A stretch of 64,000 bases of DNA from a virus. The stretch covers positions 24,676-88,675 of IMG/VR virus record IMGVR_UViG_3300040809_000464; one strand, given 5' to 3'. Shown piece by piece: positions 35,879 through 44,817 of the stretch. Position numbers and translations under genes: made by a program. Positions within the stretch are counted from its first letter, which is position 1. Every line of letters begins with the position of its first letter. Below the pieces are notes generated by a model. The model was not told the origin of the DNA. It did no database searches and saw nothing but the letters and a program-made list of their open reading frames with translations.

Positions 35879-38572
35879 CTAATGGCATTCTGCCCAATCT
35901 CTACCTATTATATAACCTGCTGTTAACTCTATATTTAACTTGTAATAGTCTCCAGTTCTTTGAACTGCTTCTGCTGCTAATTGCCCAGCTTTACTGTAAG
36001 CCACAAACACACACTTGTCATTAGCTACAATATCACTCCAGATCTTACTGTTACTTTTAAACTCCGTATCTTTAAACTGTTGTGCTTCCTGTTTAAGTTT
36101 CTTAGTATGTAGTTTCTTGTCATCTTTATCCATATCTTTAAAACCTTCTGGATAATTAAATATCTTGAAAGTGACTTGATCCTTATTTACTTCTAGTTGT
36201 GCCTCATCGTGCATCGCTATCATTTGCTGGCAAAAGTCTTTTTTCTTCCAATCATCTTTAAAGAAATCAACTATTAGGTTATTCTCTCTGAGTAGCTCTT
36301 CATGTATTACCATCGCACGTTTAGCAGCTATAACACCAGCAGACTGAAAAGCAGTGTTTATTACATTACCTTTAGATCTCACAGGTAACTTCCTACCGTC
36401 TAACCCTAATAGGAACTTCTTCTGACCTTTTGTTTCCCAGTATCTCTGCATATTCTTCTTAAGCTGGTTAAGGGGGAACGCTTGATCCCAGAAAGTATCG
36501 AATATTACCTGAGCAGTTGGTAAATCACAACCTACGGTCCTTGCCACACGAGGAGGTTGAGCATTATAACTACAGCCATATTTAACACTCTTAGCAGATC
36601 CTCTAGGGAAATCAGTACCTAGTAGGTCAGATATCTTTTCAGCTAATTTAGTATGACAATCATTAGGCTTTTCTAAAGTAAGTGAATTACAATACTCTTT
36701 AGTAGGGTCATAGCGCCAACAATAATGCGACTCTATCTTAGCTTCTAAACTATCAAAGTCATAACCTATCTGATAATACCCTTCACCAGCACCAAATAGT
36801 GACCTCATATTACTACCATACAGAGAAGTTACCCTAGGTATGTTAGCTACAACCCTGTGTTTCATCCTAGAAGTAGCTGCATCACAAGTACCTGCTGGTG
36901 TAGCTATTCTACCATCTTCTCTGATATAAGCCATGTAACCTTTTTCAGCTTCCCCTTCTTCGTCCCATTCAAGACCACCACCTAAGATACTATTACGTCT
37001 ATGCTTGTAAGTCATATACTCTACGATATTTCTAGCGTAGGGGAACTTATCAGATAACTTATCAAGATTAGGACATATCTCTTTTTCTTGACCCTTAGTA
37101 AAGTTTGGATTTGTAGGTACTTTACACATACCACCGTCTTTAGTACGTAAAAGCTTAGCCTTCAACCTTGTACGTGTTGTCTCTAGGAGGTCTAACCTTT
37201 CTTTACAAAGTGGTGAATTCAATGTTTCTTCTACATACTTATCTACAGCTTCTTCAAACTCTTGTCTAGTTCTTTTAATCTTAGCTGTTTTAGTTTTTCT
37301 TTCATACAGATCCTTCTCTTTGAATTCACTAGGGACCCAACCAAACTCCTCAACAAGCCATCCTTTTATATGGGTAGAGTCATTGATAGTTGCAACCATA
37401 CTGGTCTTTACAGGTTCTAAGTCCATTGGTAGTGCATATGTTTTACCATATAAAGTTACTTCTGTATTGGCTTCATTAACACTACCTTCATGTCTATCTA
37501 AAAAGTTAACCATATGATTAGATAGTGTACGTTCTTCTTTTATTACAGTACCTTGTTTAATAGGTAAAGTATATGTCTTACCATATAAGGTACATTTACG
37601 GTCATCCAATAACTTCCCATTGTTCTTGTCAATGAACTTTAACATGATAGCACTTACATCACCACTCTTTTTAAACTGGGTCTTAGGTGGCTCTACTGTA
37701 ACTACCTTTACCTGATTTACTGGTGGAGTATGATCAGATAAGAATTTCTTTGTAGCTTTTCTAGGAGGAAGAACTGGCTCTACTGTAACTCTATGCTCTT
37801 CCATCATCTTATCTAACTCTTCAACAGAATCTTCTGCCAGTTTCCTATTAAAAGCAAAACCTCTATGTTCTTGTCTGGTAACAATATCCGCTACTTTCTT
37901 TTCAAGTCTGATCGGGTCATCCCATTCCCAGTTACCTTTCTCCTTCTCTAAGTATTTATACACCTTAGTATTTACAAGAACATCCCTGATACAGTAGTAC
38001 AACATATCTGCTGCAAACTCTTCAAACTTCTTTTGTTTGTCCTTGATATAGGGTCTGAAATCTATCTTACGTAAACCCACCTTCTCTGACAAGTTATCAA
38101 GACTATGCCCACCAAACCTATCAGGATTTAACGTCTTAGACAGTACCATTGTATCAACTATCTCGGTAGGTTTACCACACCAAGAGTCAGGCTCTACTTG
38201 ATAATCCATACCGTAGTAAAGTTTACAAACAAGATGATCATAGTTAATCCCATTGTGAGCCACCACCTTATTTATTTTATTACTTTCAATATAAGATTTA
38301 AACTCGTTCAACTGTTTATGTACATACTTGACAGGCTTATAATTCTCCAAGACGTAATCTACATCAATAGATCGACCTTTCTCAGAGTATTTCCTCCCAT
38401 CAAGTTCATAAGTATCACCATTATAGAAAGCAATGATCTCTCCAGTCTGGTGGTTCTCTGTAACAATACAATGCATCTTAAAAGAGTTTTTCAACTTGTA
38501 CGGTGAACTTAGGTAATCAATCGTATTATGGTTAAGTAAGTTATTAGCCTCTATATCGAAAGTAATATCCAA
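35879..38572 (-). CDS. Family A DNA polymerase with 3'-5' exonuclease (T7 gp5-like)
   Basis: 897 residues versus 704 in T7. Exonuclease motif I is FDIEAN (Asp6, Glu8), motif II VVAHNGINYDH, motif III YYCIRDVLVNTKVY. Polymerase motif A is YDFDSLEAKIES (about 602-613), motif B RGSAKSVKYGCSYN (about 654-667) and motif C AMHDEAQLEV (about 784-793). The extra length lies between exonuclease and palm (about 240-450). It carries two similar segments, TLYGKTYTLP and TLYGKTYALP, that look like an internal duplication. Replicates the phage genome. Confidence 0.93.
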   Translation of the reverse strand: MDITFDIEANNLLNHNTIDYLSSPYKLKNSFKMHCIVTENHQTGEIIAFYNGDTYELDGRKYSEKGRSIDVDYVLENYKPVKYVHKQLNEFKSYIESNKINKVVAHNGINYDHLVCKLYYGMDYQVEPDSWCGKPTEIVDTMVLSKTLNPDRFGGHSLDNLSEKVGLRKIDFRPYIKDKQKKFEEFAADMLYYCIRDVLVNTKVYKYLEKEKGNWEWDDPIRLEKKVADIVTRQEHRGFAFNRKLAEDSVEELDKMMEEHRVTVEPVLPPRKATKKFLSDHTPPVNQVKVVTVEPPKTQFKKSGDVSAIMLKFIDKNNGKLLDDRKCTLYGKTYTLPIKQGTVIKEERTLSNHMVNFLDRHEGSVNEANTEVTLYGKTYALPMDLEPVKTSMVATINDSTHIKGWLVEEFGWVPSEFKEKDLYERKTKTAKIKRTRQEFEEAVDKYVEETLNSPLCKERLDLLETTRTRLKAKLLRTKDGGMCKVPTNPNFTKGQEKEICPNLDKLSDKFPYARNIVEYMTYKHRRNSILGGGLEWDEEGEAEKGYMAYIREDGRIATPAGTCDAATSRMKHRVVANIPRVTSLYGSNMRSLFGAGEGYYQIGYDFDSLEAKIESHYCWRYDPTKEYCNSLTLEKPNDCHTKLAEKISDLLGTDFPRGSAKSVKYGCSYNAQPPRVARTVGCDLPTAQVIFDTFWDQAFPLNQLKKNMQRYWETKGQKKFLLGLDGRKLPVRSKGNVINTAFQSAGVIAAKRAMVIHEELLRENNLIVDFFKDDWKKKDFCQQMIAMHDEAQLEVNKDQVTFKIFNYPEGFKDMDKDDKKLHTKKLKQEAQQFKDTEFKSNSKIWSDIVANDKCVFVAYSKAGQLAAEAVQRTGDYYKLNIELTAGYIIGRDWAECH

Positions 38573-38584
38573 AATAAACTCCTA

Positions 38585-40354
38585 TTAAAAATCTTCTATA
38601 GTTTCTTCTACAGGTTTACCATTAGGATACATACTATACCATTCTTGTAGTGTTTGGCAAGAGTCATCTTCAAGGAAACCTTCTGGTGGTTCTACATAAT
38701 CCCCAGTGTCTACATCATAGAACATAGGTATCTTACCAGTGCGTCCATGTTTACGATCATCTAGTAGTACCATATGACTAGTGTTAATCTCTTTCTCAGA
38801 CAATTCTGGATCTTTATTACGTTCAATACCGATTAAATAATACGCGGCTCTCATCATTGCTCTACTGCCTGTAAACTGACTAGATACTACCTTACCACCA
38901 AACTCATGAGATGGTCCTTGAGATGGTGCTTTAAGGTGGCAGAAGCAGTAATAAGTGAAACCTAGATCTTTACTCATCTTACTAATTTCATCTGCAAAGC
39001 GCTCTAATTCAGTTGAAGCTTCAGAGGCAGACATACCAGAAGTTAGCCTCGTAATAGGATCAATAATGATATCTTCAATATGTTCTACCAACACAGCATG
39101 ACGTATAGCTCCTTTAAGCTCATCCCAATGACATCGACCATAGTTATTATACATAACCAGTCGTGGACCAATGGTATCAACAGCGTAGTCTAATTCTTCT
39201 TGAGTGAAGTATGTATCACGGTACTTAATATCTTCACCCCAGATATCATGCTCTCTTCCTGCTTCATCTATGAAGAGAATCTTCTCAGGGTTAGAAAAGT
39301 CTTTCTTGAAGAACTTACCAGCCACTTTCTTAATAGTGATATCTGGTTGTTCTTCAAATTTAAAGACTGCTACCTTTTGAGGTTCACCTAGACTGTTCTT
39401 ATCATTCTCTGTGATGTGTTGGATAAGCTTATTAGCCCACTCGCTCTTACCTTGCTTTACCCCGGCACCAATATAGTATCCCTCACCAAGTCGTCTTCCT
39501 AGAGTTTTACGGTACAGGGTTTCCCACGGCCATGCTTTACCAAGAATAGGCATCTCTTTAGCTTTGTTCTCAACTTCCTCATAACGTACAAACCCTTCAG
39601 GTGTAAACCTAATAGGTTTCATAACCATCCAGTATAGTTCTTTAGGTGTTAACTCATTATACACTTCACAAGGGTCTTTACCTTCAGGCAGAGGTGCTAC
39701 AAGGATGTCTGGAATAAGACCGTATACATCTGCTGTGGCTTCATTGCCTTTCTTGATTCCTTTCTCTTTTTCTTCTACTGTCGCCCTATCATTATCGAAC
39801 ACGGTAATCTTCTCAGGGAACTTATTGAGAAACTTCATATTCATTTTCTGACCTATGTGCTGGACAGCATTAGCAGTGCCAAACCCGATACTCAATACAG
39901 TAGGATTACCTCTTGGGTATTCATCCTTAAGAGTTTGGTGAACAATCATAGAATCATATTCACCTTCACAGATCCATACTTTCTTACCGCCTGTAGAATT
40001 ACCGCAATGAGTACCGAACAACTTAACTACATCTACCTTTACAAGACCTACGATTGAGAAGTGCCCTTTTTCTTTCTTGTGCTTAGTTAGATCGCGCTTC
40101 TTGAACCCTACAATTTGATCAGACTCATCATAATAAGGGAAGTAATGTGCAATTGGTGTAGATCCATCCTCAGTGCTTAATGCTGTACGTACACCGTAAT
40201 GTTCTGCTGTCTTTTGAGTGATGTTTCTATCAGGGATTGCTAAACACTGATACCCTAAGACATCTTCTACCGTTTCTTTTTCGTAAGACATACTCTCTCC
40301 TCTTTTCTTAGAAGTAAATGCTTCTGGAGCTGTATAACCTTGAGTGTACCCCAT
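38585..40354 (-). CDS. DNA primase-helicase (T7 gp4-like, no zinc domain)
   Basis: 589 residues. Toprim primase: WICEGEYDS (Glu130) and VFDNDRA (about 185). RecA-like helicase: Walker A GAGVKQGKSE (about 297-306), FKFEEQP, Walker B IIIDPITRL (about 429), CFCHLKAP and GSRAMMRAAYYLIG. The N-terminal zinc-binding domain of T7 gp4A is absent. A second in-frame ATG at residue 22 (40291) has a much stronger ribosome site, GAGGAGAG, so the true or a second start may be there. Unwinds DNA at the fork. Confidence 0.9.
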   Translation of the reverse strand: MGYTQGYTAPEAFTSKKRGESMSYEKETVEDVLGYQCLAIPDRNITQKTAEHYGVRTALSTEDGSTPIAHYFPYYDESDQIVGFKKRDLTKHKKEKGHFSIVGLVKVDVVKLFGTHCGNSTGGKKVWICEGEYDSMIVHQTLKDEYPRGNPTVLSIGFGTANAVQHIGQKMNMKFLNKFPEKITVFDNDRATVEEKEKGIKKGNEATADVYGLIPDILVAPLPEGKDPCEVYNELTPKELYWMVMKPIRFTPEGFVRYEEVENKAKEMPILGKAWPWETLYRKTLGRRLGEGYYIGAGVKQGKSEWANKLIQHITENDKNSLGEPQKVAVFKFEEQPDITIKKVAGKFFKKDFSNPEKILFIDEAGREHDIWGEDIKYRDTYFTQEELDYAVDTIGPRLVMYNNYGRCHWDELKGAIRHAVLVEHIEDIIIDPITRLTSGMSASEASTELERFADEISKMSKDLGFTYYCFCHLKAPSQGPSHEFGGKVVSSQFTGSRAMMRAAYYLIGIERNKDPELSEKEINTSHMVLLDDRKHGRTGKIPMFYDVDTGDYVEPPEGFLEDDSCQTLQEWYSMYPNGKPVEETIEDF

Positions 40355-40357
40355 ACA

Positions 40358-40738
40358 CTACCTCTCAAAATCCACATTAATAACGTCACCATCTACAGAA
40401 TAACTCTTCCTGTCATTATCATTTACGATATCATAATAATCTAGGTCCACATTAGATAGTCCACTCTCACCGTTCTGCTCTAATAGGTATTCATCTATCA
40501 TAATATTCTTATGCATCTTAGTGTACTGTGATAGGACAAACTCGTCTAGGCTAGCATGTTCTAGTTCCGTCCCCTTCCATTTAATGGTATAGTCGAAGGT
40601 GCAATCACAAAAGTACTCATCTGTACATGTCCCATTTGTAAAATTACCTTCATAAGAGGGGTTCTTTGTGATTGTGACGTTATCATATTTGAATGTGATA
40701 GTTTGTTTGTTGAAGTATTCTTCAAAGACTGTCTGCAT
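40358..40738 (-). CDS. Hypothetical replication-operon protein (126 aa)
   Basis: Acidic, Tyr/Asn/Asp-rich soluble protein with four cysteines in the NGTCTDEYFCDC region. Lies 3 bases upstream of the helicase gene. No family recognised. Confidence 0.55.
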   Translation of the reverse strand: MQTVFEEYFNKQTITFKYDNVTITKNPSYEGNFTNGTCTDEYFCDCTFDYTIKWKGTELEHASLDEFVLSQYTKMHKNIMIDEYLLEQNGESGLSNVDLDYYDIVNDNDRKSYSVDGDVINVDFER

Positions 40739-40781
40739 ATATTACTCCTCTGTGTTCTGCTAAAGTTTAAAGGTTTTCAAG

Positions 40782-41807
40782 TTACTTGAAAAGAGGGACC
40801 ACTAAAACAGTAGTTCTATTTTCTTTTACTTCTACAAGTTGATCATTATTAAATGTATACTCCCAACAGTATGTATCTCCATCAGGGTAGACCGATTTAG
40901 TCTTATTACCTTTAGAGTCATACTCCCAACAGTATGTACGCCCATTAGGGTGGACCAATTTAGTCTTATTACCTTTAGAGTCATACTCGTAACAGTATGT
41001 ACGCCCATCAGGGTAGACCTCTTTAGTCATATTACCTTTAGAGTCATACTCCCAACAGTGTGTATCTCCATCAGGGTGGACCTCTTTAGTCATATTACCT
41101 TTAGAGTCATACTCCCAACAGTATGTACGCCCATTAGGGTGGACCAATTTAGTCTTATTACCTTTAGAGTCATACTCGTAACAGTATGTACGTCCATCAG
41201 GGTAGACCTCTTTAGTCATATTACCTTTAGAGTCATACTCCCAACAGTATGTACGCCCATTAGGGTGGACCGATTTAGTCTTATTACCTTTAGAGTCATA
41301 CTCCCAACAGTATGTACGCCCATTAGGGTGGACCAATTTAGTCTTATTACCTTTAGAGTCATACTCGTAACAGTATGTATCTCCATCAGGGTAGACCGAT
41401 TTAGTCTTATTACCTTTAGAGTCATACTCCCAACAGTGTGTATCTCCATCAGGGTAGACCGATTTAGTCTTATTACCTTTAGAGTCATACTCCCAACAGT
41501 ATGTACGCCCATTAGGGTGGACCAATTTAGTCTTATTACCTTTAGAGTCATACTCGTAACAGTATGTACGTCCATCAGGGTAGACCTCTTTAGTCATATT
41601 ACCTTTAGAGTCATACTCATGTACAGGTCTTTCTTTTAACCATTCAACATAAGAATTGAAATCCCCTTTAACGTTTTGTAATTGGTCAAGAGGAAACCCT
41701 TCAAGACCATTTCTCTTAAAGAACACTATACCTTCAGAACAAGCTTTATGTTGTTTTAAATATTCTAAAGTTAATAAATTCTCAGATGTGTTTAATTCTT
41801 TTGACAT
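40782..41807 (-). CDS. YD-type tandem-repeat protein, 12 repeats (341 aa)
   Basis: A 63-residue N-terminal domain (LTLEYLKQHKACSEGIVFF, then VKGDFNSYVEWLK), twelve 21-residue repeats of the form EYDSKGNxTKxVxPxGxTYCW, and a 26-residue cap ending VVPLFK. A paralogue with six repeats lies at 54249 on the other strand. Repeats recall YD/RHS or MORN-like beta rungs, but no RHS core or toxin domain is present. The N-terminal AC-x-x-G-I-x-FF motif recalls the heads of phage pentapeptide-repeat proteins. Function unknown. TTGACA/TATAAT-like boxes lie upstream. Confidence 0.75.
   Translation of the reverse strand: MSKELNTSENLLTLEYLKQHKACSEGIVFFKRNGLEGFPLDQLQNVKGDFNSYVEWLKERPVHEYDSKGNMTKEVYPDGRTYCYEYDSKGNKTKLVHPNGRTYCWEYDSKGNKTKSVYPDGDTHCWEYDSKGNKTKSVYPDGDTYCYEYDSKGNKTKLVHPNGRTYCWEYDSKGNKTKSVHPNGRTYCWEYDSKGNMTKEVYPDGRTYCYEYDSKGNKTKLVHPNGRTYCWEYDSKGNMTKEVHPDGDTHCWEYDSKGNMTKEVYPDGRTYCYEYDSKGNKTKLVHPNGRTYCWEYDSKGNKTKSVYPDGDTYCWEYTFNNDQLVEVKENRTTVLVVPLFK
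40863..41618 (-). repeat. 12 x 63-bp tandem repeat
   Basis: Near-identical DNA copies, for example repeated CTTATTACCTTTAGAGTCAT on the + strand, differing by a few linked changes. The high DNA identity indicates recent expansion or homogenisation; copy number probably varies between isolates. Confidence 0.95.
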
Positions 41808-41847
41808 TGTATTCTCCTCTGTGTTTTCTTATATGTGTTCTATTTAT

Positions 41848-41874
41848 ATTATAGACGTATGGCTTTGTTGTCAA
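41848..41874 (-). promoter_or_regulatory. Promoter for the 12-repeat gene
   Basis: Leftward TTGACA (41874-41869) and TATAAT (41853-41848), spacing 15; an alternative TAATAT gives the ideal 17. Confidence 0.55.
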
Positions 41875-42070
41875 CTATTAATTTATAATCAACTAACAAG
41901 ACTGTCCTCACACCACCCAATTCAGAAGAGTTATCATATACATCCTCTACTGGAAATGTCTCTTCTTTAGAGTGTACATGTACCAGTATTCTCCCTTGAT
42001 CCATCATTTCAGTAAGTAGTTCTTCTTGTTGTTGGAGTGTTAGGTTTGATACCAATTGTTTTATGTTCAT
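41849..42070 (-). CDS. Hypothetical protein (73 aa)
   Basis: Helical N-terminus (LTLQQQEELLTEMMDQG) then a strand-rich half (GGVRTVLLVDYKLIVD). Starts one base into the stop codon of the preceding gene. Function unknown. Confidence 0.5.
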   Translation of the reverse strand: MNIKQLVSNLTLQQQEELLTEMMDQGRILVHVHSKEETFPVEDVYDNSSELGGVRTVLLVDYKLIVDNKAIRL

Positions 42071-42312
42071 TAACCTATCTCCTCCAGTACAATATAAGTA
42101 TTACACGCATAATGACACTTATCAATTCTAATCTGTGTATTACCCTCTGTATTAAGACACTCTGTTAAGATCCCCACTTGAGAGCGTAACTTAGTAGATA
42201 AGATAGCTTCAAGGTGTTTCATAGAAGTGCATCTTACGTAAAGGTGGTTGGTCTTAAAAGGTGAACTGTTTAGGAACTGTATACAGATGCCTTTCATTGG
42301 TGAGTCTTTCAT
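42070..42312 (-). CDS. Hypothetical protein (80 aa)
   Basis: Start chosen at the ATG with GAGGAGAA upstream; an earlier ATG at 42327 would include that site. Small basic protein with five cysteines, beginning MKDSPMKGICIQF. No family recognised. Confidence 0.5.
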   Translation of the reverse strand: MKDSPMKGICIQFLNSSPFKTNHLYVRCTSMKHLEAILSTKLRSQVGILTECLNTEGNTQIRIDKCHYACNTYIVLEEIG

Positions 42313-42340
42313 CGTTCTTCTCCTCAAATGTTGTCCTTAC

Positions 42341-42368
42341 ATAATACACGCTACTTGGTATATGTCAA
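42341..42368 (-). promoter_or_regulatory. Sigma70 promoter inside the end of the HNH-like gene
   Basis: Leftward TTGACA (42368-42363), 16 bases, TATTAT (42346-42341); drives the 42312 gene and downstream replication genes. Confidence 0.65.
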
Positions 42369-43100
42369 TACCTTTTTAATATTACTCTTTGAAAGGTTAG
42401 CTTCAAGCATACCTCTGGCGATGTTACTTACCCGTGCTATATTACTGTTACTAAAGGGTAAGGTCTTATCCAGTTTAACAAAACAGCTTTGATGATACCA
42501 ATCACTATTATCTAGCTTCACACCAGATAGCTTACAAGACTTTCTTAATAGTTCTCTCTTGTATGTAGCCAAACTGACAGAAGTTCTCTCTTCATCGTTA
42601 CCAATCCAATCGATATACTGCTTAGCTATGGAGAAATCACTGTTAGAGGAAGCCTTTACTGTAGTTTCTTTAGTCGCCTCTGTGACAGTCTCTTCTGTTG
42701 CTTTCTTTAAAGTTAGTGTCTGGTTAGTCATCTTTGTATACTCCTCATCTGAGATTCTGTACTTGTAAGTTAATTCTTCTCTGGTCTTTTCTTTAAGGGT
42801 TTTCTTAATAGTGTTTAGAATACCTAATACTCTTGGGTCTTGTGGAGGGTTTCTACCTTCCTCTATGTACTTACCTTTTATTTTATTTACTTCTTCTAGA
42901 ACGATACAACAGTTGTCTACAGTATACCCTTTAGTATTATCTATTCTTTCTACAGATTTAACTAGATACTCAGAGAACTCTACACCAGTATAATCACAAG
43001 TAGGGCTTCTATCTTGTAACCTATCAAAGTCTTCTCTGGTTAATGTAAAAGGTATACCACGTTGTAGTGCATTTCTTCTCTTATTAGCGTACTTAGACAT
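42351..43100 (-). CDS. HNH-like endonuclease (249 aa)
   Basis: Residues ~30-75 read CDYTGVEF...VERIDNTKGYTVDNCCIVLEEVNKIKG, the pattern of a degenerate HNH nuclease (R-I-D-N-x-x-G-Y-x-x-x-N). The remainder is Lys/Thr/Glu-rich and then helical, possibly DNA-binding (FSNSNIARVSNIARGML). First gene of the leftward operon, directly after the divergent promoters. It may be a homing enzyme or serve in host-DNA degradation. Confidence 0.65.
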   Translation of the reverse strand: MSKYANKRRNALQRGIPFTLTREDFDRLQDRSPTCDYTGVEFSEYLVKSVERIDNTKGYTVDNCCIVLEEVNKIKGKYIEEGRNPPQDPRVLGILNTIKKTLKEKTREELTYKYRISDEEYTKMTNQTLTLKKATEETVTEATKETTVKASSNSDFSIAKQYIDWIGNDEERTSVSLATYKRELLRKSCKLSGVKLDNSDWYHQSCFVKLDKTLPFSNSNIARVSNIARGMLEANLSKSNIKKVLTYTK

Positions 43101-43130
43101 TGTACATTCCTCTAACTGTTTCTTAATTAA

Positions 43131-43159
43131 ACTGTAAAGAAAGACCTCTTAAATGTCAA
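43131..43159 (-). promoter_or_regulatory. Leftward early promoter
   Basis: TTGACA (43159-43154), 17 bases, TACAGT (43136-43131) on the - strand. Back-to-back with the rightward promoter at 43197, making this the divergent early control region. Confidence 0.75.
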
Positions 43160-43196
43160 CACCTTTTTAGAGAATAAATATTTTATAAAATACCTC

Positions 43197-43223
43197 TTGA
43201 CATTTCTAATCTACACATATAAT
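43197..43223 (+). promoter_or_regulatory. Rightward early promoter
   Basis: TTGACA and TATAAT with 15-base spacing, or TAATCT at 17. Followed by ACAGGAGAG 5-10 bases before the first gene. Confidence 0.65.
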
Positions 43224-43254
43224 CTTCTTCATACACAAACACAGGAGAGATAAG

Positions 43255-43821
43255 ATGAAAGATATTACACTTAAAGATGCATTGTATAATGTAGATAAGA
43301 GCAGCCCTGATGAGGTATATAGTGAGAGTTTAACCTGCCTACCTTATCACTTACAAGAAGACCCTTGGCTTAAACTAGAAAGGATGTCTAGTTATTTCTT
43401 AGTTAAATGGATCTGTACAGATACATGGGTAGGTACTAGAGTCTATTATTTAGATGATAAACCTGTATGTGTTTCCACACAAACAGCTAGAAAGAGTGAT
43501 GAAAAGTTTAATTGGGTATCTCAAGAAGCTTTCGATAAGGTTGTAGAGTATGTAGAATCACTACGAGATAAATCTGAGTATGAAGTAGATACCATAAGCA
43601 ACATGGATGAAGTCTTCAAAGGTTATTACACTGTAGATTATGGTTCAGAGTTACTTGTTAACGAAGGCTATTATAAAGGTAAGAAAGTTAAAGTAATTAA
43701 ATCCTATCGGAGGCACGAAGATATTAAGAAGTGGAGACTTTTAGAACTAGATACTGGAGAAACTATAACTACTGGAGATTTCCATATACCACTACACTTA
43801 GAGGAGAAAGAAAATGACTAA
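43255..43821 (+). CDS. Hypothetical early protein (188 aa)
   Basis: First gene of the rightward early operon. Acidic and soluble, with aromatic-rich strands (SSYFLVKWICTDTW, TRVYYLDDK) and a C-terminal GKKVKVIKSYRRHED strand region that looks like a small SH3-like barrel. No family recognised; probable host take-over gene by position. Confidence 0.6.
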   Translation: MKDITLKDALYNVDKSSPDEVYSESLTCLPYHLQEDPWLKLERMSSYFLVKWICTDTWVGTRVYYLDDKPVCVSTQTARKSDEKFNWVSQEAFDKVVEYVESLRDKSEYEVDTISNMDEVFKGYYTVDYGSELLVNEGYYKGKKVKVIKSYRRHEDIKKWRLLELDTGETITTGDFHIPLHLEEKEND

Positions 43822-44107
43822 GTATATAGCCTATGAAGGTGAGTATTCAATGGAGATAACTGTTAAGGATGATGATGTTAGTATTGATGATAGTTGGATT
43901 GAAACTATTCATGTTAGTTATGGTGATACTAAGTTTATCTCATACACTTTAATAGATGGAGAGGTACATGTGCAGCAACATAAAGAGTTATCTATGAAGT
44001 GGATTGATATGTTAGACTTTGCACACCTATTAGATTACGCTAAGAAGGCGTACAACCTATTAGGTAAAGATGGTACGTGGATTCCTAGTTGCGAGATTGT
44101 TAAATAA
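43814..44107 (+). CDS. Hypothetical early protein (97 aa)
   Basis: Overlaps the preceding gene by 8 bases. Acidic, alternating strands at the start then one long helix (WIDMLDFAHLLDYAKKAYNLLG). Function unknown. Confidence 0.55.
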   Translation: MTKYIAYEGEYSMEITVKDDDVSIDDSWIETIHVSYGDTKFISYTLIDGEVHVQQHKELSMKWIDMLDFAHLLDYAKKAYNLLGKDGTWIPSCEIVK

Positions 44108-44134
44108 ATAGTTCATAGAACAACACACAGAGCA

Positions 44135-44197
44135 TCCTAAGAAGACTTCTCTTCAGAGTAATACGATTGGGTAGGTACTGAGGAGGAGGGCTTAGGA
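44135..44197 (+). ncRNA. Two-copy RNA-like element, copy 1
   Basis: Holds CTAAGAAGACTTCTCTTC followed by AGAGTAATAC, 27 of 28 bases identical to copy 2 at 52201. A 7-bp stem TCCTAAG (44135) / CTTAGGA (44191) closes the element, and GAAG/CTTC makes a small inner hairpin. Copy 2 has a matching closing stem with a C-G to T-A swap. Lies in an intergenic gap before the 70-residue gene. Confidence 0.45.
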
Positions 44198-44247
44198 GGT
44201 TATACAGTGGTATATTACAGAGAGTATTTAAATAGTGAGGTTAGGTT

Positions 44248-44460
44248 ATGAAAGAAGAAACAAAAGAGATTACATTTGAAGGGAAGGCTTATACAGTACC
44301 TACTTGGGTGAGGTGGGTTTCTAGAGATGAGAATGGTGAGGTATGGGGTAGCGATAATATATTTTATGCATCTAGAAGTTATTGGATTAACACCTCTGGT
44401 AAACTATCTAAGATTTCAGAAGCAGATACATCTTGGAAAGATTCACTAACAGAGGTTTAA
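44248..44460 (+). CDS. Hypothetical early protein (70 aa)
   Basis: Starts KEETKEITFEGKAYTVPTWV and continues RWVSRDENGEVWG, a pattern seen in small phage proteins that share an F-x-G-x-x-Y-x-VP-x-W opening. Single-domain beta protein. Function unknown. Confidence 0.55.
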   Translation: MKEETKEITFEGKAYTVPTWVRWVSRDENGEVWGSDNIFYASRSYWINTSGKLSKISEADTSWKDSLTEV

Positions 44461-44476
44461 CCAGAGGTATAATATA

Positions 44477-44806
44477 ATGTATGAATCTAACTATCTACAC
44501 GTAGAAAATATAGATAATACTATCATAGAGTCGACTACTTCACATACGGAACGCCTGTTTAAGATCCTTGTTAATAACCTTTTCTTGGAAGGGATTATCA
44601 AGAAGACTAATAAGTATGTATCTTTTGACGATATTGTAGTGACAGGATCTCAACTTAATGTTTATAAGGTTTGTAAAGAGGAACTTGATAGATTGTTCCA
44701 AGAGAGGTTAGGGTATTCTGAAGGCATTCGTAACTATTTTGTTTTTATAGAGAACAGACATTATGGTGATTGCGTGCAGAAGATATCTTTTAAGAAGAAA
44801 ATATAA
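44477..44806 (+). CDS. Hypothetical early protein (109 aa)
   Basis: Mixed alpha/beta soluble protein; central basic helix TERLFKILVNNLFLEGIIKK, C-terminal strands ending in KKKI. AGAGG upstream. No family recognised. Confidence 0.5.
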   Translation: MYESNYLHVENIDNTIIESTTSHTERLFKILVNNLFLEGIIKKTNKYVSFDDIVVTGSQLNVYKVCKEELDRLFQERLGYSEGIRNYFVFIENRHYGDCVQKISFKKKI

Positions 44807-44817
44807 CAGGAGGAACA

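Noticed and set aside
40863-41618. CRISPR array
   Set aside because: Units are directly adjacent with no spacers, and the repeats encode protein.
40839-41639. Long + strand ORF of 266 codons with repeated units
   Set aside because: It is the antisense of the 63-bp repeats of the - strand gene; the repeat keeps the opposite frame open. No ribosome site.
40782-41807. RHS/YD polymorphic toxin
   Set aside because: The repeats are YD-like, but there is no RHS core motif, no toxin tip and no immunity gene.
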